DNA from: an uncultured Eubacteriales bacterium
GTDB taxonomy: Bacteria > Bacillota > Clostridia > Oscillospirales > Acutalibacteraceae
Assembly: GCA_934546985.1 (NCBI GenBank)
Contig: CAKTEE010000004.1
Span: 124,001-188,000 of the forward strand
Reading direction: 5' to 3'
DNA: 64,000 bases
Shown here one piece after another: positions 59,547 through 64,000 of this stretch; positions within the stretch are counted from its first letter, which is position 1; the number at the start of each line of letters is the position of its first letter. The notes beneath the pieces were generated by a model that searched no databases, had not been told where the DNA came from, and saw only the letters and a program-made list of their open reading frames with translations. Position numbers and translations under genes: made by a program.

Positions 59547-61520
59547 TTGATTCAGGAAATACAGGAAATTGTTCTGGATTCCTGTTATTACAGGGAAAAT
59601 TTTAAAACTGTCAAACAAAACGATTCTTCTACACGGTTTTTGCGGTTCCGGTTAAGTGCCGCAGGAACACCGCTGGATTTGACAGGCACCCAAGTTAGAC
59701 TTTATTGCCGAAAACCGGATAATACCAGTGTTTTTACCGACATGGAGGTGACAGACGCCGCCGGCGGTGTAGCGCAGGCGGTACTGACGACGCAAATGCT
59801 TGCCGTGGCGGGCGAGCTTTGTGCAGAGGTACGTATTTACGCTGATGCAGGCAAATTGCTTTCAACTTTGCCGTTTTCCCTCACGGTCGCAGAAACAATA
59901 TGCGATGATACCGCACTGGAAAGCACAAATGAATTTTCTGCCCTCACTTGTGCACTGACAAAAATCAACGATTTTTCCGAAATTGCAGACTATGCAAAAA
60001 CTGCGGCAAACCATGCATTGGATGCGGCACAGCGTGCAGAACAGGCGGCGGACAACCCTATCGCAGACGGAGCGGTAACACCTCTGAAATTGGCGGAAGC
60101 AAAAATCAACGTACTTGACCCTGCTTCTGTTACCAATGAATTTCTTAATGCTGACGGAACAGTTACAGCAAACCCTGATTATCTTTGTACTGCGTTTATC
60201 CCCTGCAATGCAGGCGAAAAATATGCTTGTCCGGGAGGAAACCGCAGAAGAGGTGCGTTTTATGACAGTGAAAAAAATCTGCTCAAATTTGAATTGTATG
60301 GGTCATGGAATGCGTCTGGTGTAATTACAATACCGGAAAACGCTGAATACTTCCGTTTATGCTACGGTGCAACGGCTTATGACGGTGTTGAAGGCTGGAA
60401 TATCAATAACAGCATGATCTGTTTTGGAGATACCTATTTTTCAAAGTATATTCCGTTTGGAACAAACGTCCCATGGCTGAACACGACGATTCCCGATAAA
60501 AGCGTTGCCGCCCAAAAGGTACAGGACATCCGCATTAATGTGCTGAATTTAAAGGAATGCGCCGACGGTATATTGGTTGGCAACGGTTCTGTAGGTGATA
60601 ACAGCAACTATTTTGTCTCCGGCTGGATTCCCGTTTCTGCCGGGGAGGTTTATACCTTGCCGAACAGCGCGGAACGTTTCGTATGTTATTATGATATTTC
60701 TAAAAATTTTATCCAATATCTAAATGCACATGCCCAAGGAATTACAACAATTACCGTTCCAGGCACTCCTGGTACAGCGCGTTATATGCGCGTCAGCTTT
60801 GACAAGGCAAGCTTTGACGTTTGGAATCCGATGGTTTGTAAGGATGCTTATTATTACAGTGAATATTCCCCTTATGGCACAGAAATTCCGTGGCTGGAAC
60901 GCAATCCCTTAAAGGGAAAAAAGCTTGCGGTTTTAGGCGACAGCATCTGCGCTCTGCATAAATCATACATAAATATAGTAGCTTATCAAAACAATATGGA
61001 TTTTGACCGTACCGAGCATAACCAATCTGTATGGGGTTCGCCTCTTGCCGCTCACCATCATGCAGACAAGCCAAAATCATTTTTAGAGCGGTTCGGGCAG
61101 CTGCGCGACTCAACGGATTATCTGGTAATACATGGCGGCGTGAACGACTGCGGGATGAATATTCCTCTTGGAGCTGTAACTGCGGAAAATAACTTCAGCG
61201 GCGCTTATGATGGTTACACTTTTTGCGGTGGATTGGAAATATTATTACGCAATTCACAGAGCCGGTATCCCTATGCCAGAATTATCTTTGTTACAAATTA
61301 TAAATTGCTGAATATGCCAAAGCTTGGGGAATATATGGATGCGGCAAAACAGGTGTGCAGTAAATTCAGTGTTCCGGTGCTGGATTTGTATAATAACAGC
61401 GGATTTAATATGGGGATTGATGCAATCCGTAAGCGGTATTTTTCTGATGACACTCATTTGAACGAATGGGGACACCTACGGCTTGCAGATATTACGGAAA
61501 AATTTTTAATGCGTTTATAA
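59547..61520 (+). CDS. BppU-like baseplate protein fused to an SGNH hydrolase
   Basis: A 657-aa protein. The first ~125 residues resemble the BppU N-terminal domain of phage baseplate upper proteins (FLRFRLSAAGTPLDLTGTQV, GVAQAVLTTQMLAVAGELCA). A helical linker follows (~135-170), then two related beta-rich modules (~190-310 and ~330-445, each ending in a FGTNVPWL / YGTEIPWL-like motif). The C-terminus is an SGNH/GDSL hydrolase with VLGDS (~463), GGVND (~530) and DTHLNEWGH (~634). It likely binds and de-esterifies a surface glycan. The TTG at 59547, 8 nt after AAAGGAG, is preferred to the GTG at 59538. Confidence 0.8.
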   Translation: MIQEIQEIVLDSCYYRENFKTVKQNDSSTRFLRFRLSAAGTPLDLTGTQVRLYCRKPDNTSVFTDMEVTDAAGGVAQAVLTTQMLAVAGELCAEVRIYADAGKLLSTLPFSLTVAETICDDTALESTNEFSALTCALTKINDFSEIADYAKTAANHALDAAQRAEQAADNPIADGAVTPLKLAEAKINVLDPASVTNEFLNADGTVTANPDYLCTAFIPCNAGEKYACPGGNRRRGAFYDSEKNLLKFELYGSWNASGVITIPENAEYFRLCYGATAYDGVEGWNINNSMICFGDTYFSKYIPFGTNVPWLNTTIPDKSVAAQKVQDIRINVLNLKECADGILVGNGSVGDNSNYFVSGWIPVSAGEVYTLPNSAERFVCYYDISKNFIQYLNAHAQGITTITVPGTPGTARYMRVSFDKASFDVWNPMVCKDAYYYSEYSPYGTEIPWLERNPLKGKKLAVLGDSICALHKSYINIVAYQNNMDFDRTEHNQSVWGSPLAAHHHADKPKSFLERFGQLRDSTDYLVIHGGVNDCGMNIPLGAVTAENNFSGAYDGYTFCGGLEILLRNSQSRYPYARIIFVTNYKLLNMPKLGEYMDAAKQVCSKFSVPVLDLYNNSGFNMGIDAIRKRYFSDDTHLNEWGHLRLADITEKFLMRL

Positions 61521-61614
61521 TTATTTCAGAACACTTGTCCGTTATTTTTCATATGATAGGGTAGCCCCTTCTAAAAAAATACAAATCTCAGATTTATGAA
61601 ATGGAGGTACTGAG

Positions 61615-62565
61615 ATGAAATTTTATATCAGCCCGTCTAACCAGCCAAACAACAGTTACATTACGGGCAGCACAAATGAAAAAGTTCAAATGGAAAAAGT
61701 AGCAAAGCAAGTGGCAGCCTTGTTAGAAAACTATAACTGTACACCTGTTCTTGCAACGCTGAACCTAACCATAAAAAAAGCGGAACGCCCAAAGGAGGCC
61801 AAGAATAAAGGCGCAGATTTTTATCTGGCTATTCACAGTAATTCCGCCGACGGGAAGGGAGCGTCCAATGCCTCAGGTGCGGTTGCCTTCTATCATCCGG
61901 ATTCCGCCAAGGCAAAAGAGCTTGCGGGAGCGCTTGTTAAAGAACTTGACGCCATTGCGCCGGTAAAATCTAACCGTGCAGAGAGCGTTGTCAACGGAAT
62001 GCTTGCCTTTGACGGCGCGGGCTATGGAGAAATCCGTTCCCCTATGGAATACGGAATCCCTTCCGTTCTGGTTGAAACAAATTTTCACGACAATGTAACC
62101 ACTGCACAATGGATCATTGACAACACCAAAGAAATTGCACAGGCCATTGTCCGGGCTACGGTACAGGTATTTTCATTGAAAGCACAAAACACACCGGAAC
62201 CTGAACAGCCTGATATTACGGAAGAGCCTTTTTCTGCATCCGCACAGGTCATGGCAAAGTCAATCAATGTACGCAAAGGTCCGAGCATAGAAAATGAATC
62301 GCTTGATATTATCTATGATGGATTGCAGGTAACAATAAGCAAAAAATATTCCAATGGATGGTATAAAATTGCATACGGTAATAAATCCGGCTATGTAAAT
62401 GGTAAGTATTTGGGAAATATTACCCAAACACAGACGGACGACAGCGTAATCTACCGTGTGCAGGCGGGCGCTTATAAAGTAAAGGACAATGCAGTCCAGC
62501 AAGTGGAACTTTTGAAAGAAAAAGGAATTGATGCGGTCATCGTACCCGGAAAGGCGGAAAAATAA
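61615..62565 (+). CDS. N-acetylmuramoyl-L-alanine amidase with SH3 and SPOR-like domains
   Basis: A 316-aa phage-endolysin-type amidase without signal peptide. Residues ~1-185 are Amidase_3-like: NEKVQMEKVAKQVAALL, LAIHSNS (His74), GIPSVLVETNFHDN (Glu154). The first zinc His of the usual DPGHGG is absent (SPSNQPNN at 6-13), as in a clostridial phage subgroup. An SH3b wall-binding domain follows (~210-270, AKSINVRKGPS..GWYKIAYGNKSGYVNGKYL), then a short SPOR-like end (YRVQAGAYKVKDNAVQQVEL). GGAGG precedes the ATG. It stands between the BppU/SGNH and holin genes, and release of the enzyme should depend on the holin. Confidence 0.88.
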   Translation: MKFYISPSNQPNNSYITGSTNEKVQMEKVAKQVAALLENYNCTPVLATLNLTIKKAERPKEAKNKGADFYLAIHSNSADGKGASNASGAVAFYHPDSAKAKELAGALVKELDAIAPVKSNRAESVVNGMLAFDGAGYGEIRSPMEYGIPSVLVETNFHDNVTTAQWIIDNTKEIAQAIVRATVQVFSLKAQNTPEPEQPDITEEPFSASAQVMAKSINVRKGPSIENESLDIIYDGLQVTISKKYSNGWYKIAYGNKSGYVNGKYLGNITQTQTDDSVIYRVQAGAYKVKDNAVQQVELLKEKGIDAVIVPGKAEK

Positions 62566-62568
62566 ATT

Positions 62569-63042
62569 ATGGATATAAATACAGCAGAAGGCATCAAAGT
62601 CGGCGCAACTGCTGTTTGCGGTTTTTTATTCGCTAAAATGGGTGCGCTTGGTCCCCTGCTGCTTGTATTATGCCTGAGCTTGCTTGGCGATTACGTTACA
62701 GGCTTAATCAAGGCCGGATACAAAAATAGCCTCAACAGCAAAATCGGCTTATGGGGGATTGTAAAAAAATTGCTGTACCTTGTAATCGTTGCTGTTGCAG
62801 TAGGGGTGGATTGGCTTATTGTTTTTCTTGGAAAAGACTTGGGGCTACAGCTTCAGACACTTTCCATGTTCAGCATACTGGTCGCAGTGTGGCTGACCAT
62901 AAATGAATGGATCAGTATATTAGAAAATGTTACCGCCGTGATTGGTAAAAATAATATGCCAAAGTTTTTGATGCCATTGGTAAAATTACTCAAAACAGAA
63001 GTAGAAAATAAAACAGACAGCACAAAGCAAAATAAATCATAG
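62569..63042 (+). CDS. Toxin secretion/phage lysis holin family protein
   Basis: A 157-aa small membrane protein with about four spans. LLLVLCLSLLGDYVTGLIKA is the family signature (LLxxxxxDYxTGxxxA), preceded by a hydrophobic N-terminus and followed by LWGIVKKLLYLVIVAVAVGV and ISILENV. The C-terminus is Lys-rich. The family includes TcdE of Clostridioides difficile and phage holins. It starts 3 bp after the amidase stop. It would permeabilise the membrane to let the amidase, and perhaps the BppU/SGNH protein, out. Confidence 0.9.
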   Translation: MDINTAEGIKVGATAVCGFLFAKMGALGPLLLVLCLSLLGDYVTGLIKAGYKNSLNSKIGLWGIVKKLLYLVIVAVAVGVDWLIVFLGKDLGLQLQTLSMFSILVAVWLTINEWISILENVTAVIGKNNMPKFLMPLVKLLKTEVENKTDSTKQNKS

Positions 63043-63114
63043 CCGCTATTCATCCAATGGTTTGCACAAACCCTAAAACCTACAGAAATTTAATGCCACA
63101 TTATTATCATTTCA

Positions 63115-63142
63115 GACAGCCGCATAAACGGCTGTCTTTTTT
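63115..63142 (+). terminator. Terminator of the BppU-amidase-holin cassette
   Basis: GACAGCCG (63115-63122), a 6-nt loop, CGGCTGTC (63129-63136), then T6. The stem is identical to that after dnaJ at 21360-21382. Confidence 0.95.
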
Positions 63143-63375
63143 ATGTCCGCTCATTCCTATTCCCCCACAAAAGTTTATGTACATATCCTGAAATCACTCT
63201 TCCTTTTCACTTGCAATATCTGCACAGCCTGCATACTATTTCACTATACTCTTTCATGGTTTTACTTTTTCAAAAAATAAATATCGCACTGTCAGGAATA
63301 CCATTTGCTATTTGCACACAAGTATTCAGCAGATGAAAAACATTTTTCATATCAAAGCTCATTTCAAAAAAGTGC

Positions 63376-63405
63376 CCGGGAGCCAACATTTTTTGTAACT
63401 CCCGG
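63376..63405 (-). terminator. Terminator of the FAD oxidoreductase gene
   Basis: CCGGGAG (63376-63382) and CTCCCGG (63399-63405) form a strong stem. On the minus strand GCACTTTTTTG follows. Confidence 0.85.
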
Positions 63406-63413
63406 ACATCGTT

Positions 63414-64000
63414 TTATTGCAGGCTGTCGCAGAAAAGGCGAAGCTCCTGCGTGGCATTTTTACTGTATAAACCTAACAGCAATCGACTGGCGATTTCCGC
63501 ACTGACAATGCCGTTAATCCCGCTGCTCAGTGCATAATAACAATTTGGGTTCTGCTTATCAATACCAATCACAGGAAGTCCGTCCCGAGATTCTACAACA
63601 TCAGATTTGTAATAATATTCCGGCTTAATCCCCCGAATTGCGGGGAACAGCTCAATCAGCTTGTTTTCCAATTCCTGATAACGGCGCTTTTCCAAAATTG
63701 CCGGGAAATCCATCAAACCGGAAAAACGGTTTGCTGGATCAAATAAAATGGTATTCAGCCCGCTGATCATAATTCTGTCATCATTGGTGCTGCGCACAAC
63801 AAAACCGCGGTCATCATTGCTTTCCAGAATACAGCGGTTATACCAGCCGGAAAAATCCTGTACCGGTTCTGTAACAATGGTAAAGTTTGTGGAACGAATT
63901 GCAGGAAATGCTGTGCCGTAATCGTCTGATTCAAATCCTGTGGCAATGATTACTTTTTTACAGCGTACTTTATTTCCGTTTCTGCAATAAACGTCGCATC
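63414..64000 (-). CDS. FAD-dependent oxidoreductase (DAO family), N-terminus outside the window
   Basis: The minus-strand frame runs open to the window end and gives the last ~195 residues of a D-amino-acid-oxidase-like (DAO) flavoprotein. Just inside the edge is CKKVIIATGFESDDYGTAFP, the FAD-binding ATG motif after a GNKVRC turn. It is followed by TIVTEPVQDFSGW, MISGLNTILFDPANRFSG and the C-terminal SSGINGIVSAEIASRLLLGL, the usual last FAD contact. Relatives oxidise glycine, glycerol 3-phosphate or other amines; the substrate cannot be chosen. A methionine at 63797 is internal and not the start. Confidence 0.85.
   Translation of the reverse strand, partial: CDVYCRNGNKVRCKKVIIATGFESDDYGTAFPAIRSTNFTIVTEPVQDFSGWYNRCILESNDDRGFVVRSTNDDRIMISGLNTILFDPANRFSGLMDFPAILEKRRYQELENKLIELFPAIRGIKPEYYYKSDVVESRDGLPVIGIDKQNPNCYYALSSGINGIVSAEIASRLLLGLYSKNATQELRLFCDSLQ

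Larger units (their letters stand above)
63043..63413. other. Intergenic region after the holin gene
   Basis: Contains the two terminators listed separately (63115-63142, 63376-63405). 63150-63360 is AT-rich and without a supported ORF or site. Confidence 0.5.

Noticed and set aside
1..64000. CRISPR arrays and complete insertion sequences
   Set aside because: No regularly spaced repeats and no transposase genes were seen on either strand.

Overview
The window reads as the chromosome of an anaerobic, low-GC Gram-positive bacterium of class Clostridia, most likely of the Ruminococcaceae/Oscillospiraceae type; the genus cannot be fixed by eye. The signs are a perfect CIRCE operator before hrcA-grpE-dnaK-dnaJ, an AhrC/ArgR-type ARG box before the arginine operon, consensus sigma-A promoters, a YtaF-type membrane protein, desulfoferrodoxin, an EFR1-type flavodoxin-ferredoxin, a TcdE/phage-type holin, and many Clostridia-type uncharacterised families.

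Positions 1-9640 are AT-richer accessory DNA: the right part of an integrated phage-like element. It carries the end of a DnaB-type helicase, a sigma-like factor, a Rha-type phage regulator, small unknown genes, two parallel XRE-HTH/ribbon-helix-helix gene pairs (the second divergent from a small HIRAN protein), a frameshifted membrane-protein gene, two Fic genes (the first with Gln in place of the catalytic His) and the end of a DUF4373-type replication gene. A 45-nt 3' piece of a tRNA-Arg(ACG) gene at 9054-9098 marks an attachment site. Beyond it lie the last ~40 codons of a tyrosine integrase and a 184-bp copy of the end of rha, the debris of a second, related element. The heptamer GAGCGGG occurs 24 times in these 9.3 kb, against about four in the other 54.7 kb.

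From 10 kb on the DNA is ordinary core chromosome: enolase; a TtcA-type thiolase of tRNA; rplM-rpsI; an MFS exporter; GrpB; the CIRCE-controlled heat-shock operon; a secreted multidomain GH18 chitinase; a CofE-like ligase; typA with an amidohydrolase; a TVP38 protein; an EamA exporter; and a seven-gene arginine operon (argG-H-C-J-B-D-F, all on the minus strand) that makes arginine from glutamate by the acetyl-cycling ArgJ route. Then come a flavin reductase-like protein, DUF6125, mrp-tex, a four-gene Gld-type ABC/DUF4340 operon, a second amidohydrolase, DUF1015, YtaF, a Ca2+-type P-ATPase, desulfoferrodoxin, an EFR1 ferredoxin and a PadR-DUF2812 pair.

At 59.5-63.0 kb a three-gene cassette (BppU-like/SGNH hydrolase, amidase, holin) stands alone, with no other phage genes near it. 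It may be a prophage relic or a domesticated holin-endolysin export unit. The window closes inside a FAD-dependent oxidoreductase gene.
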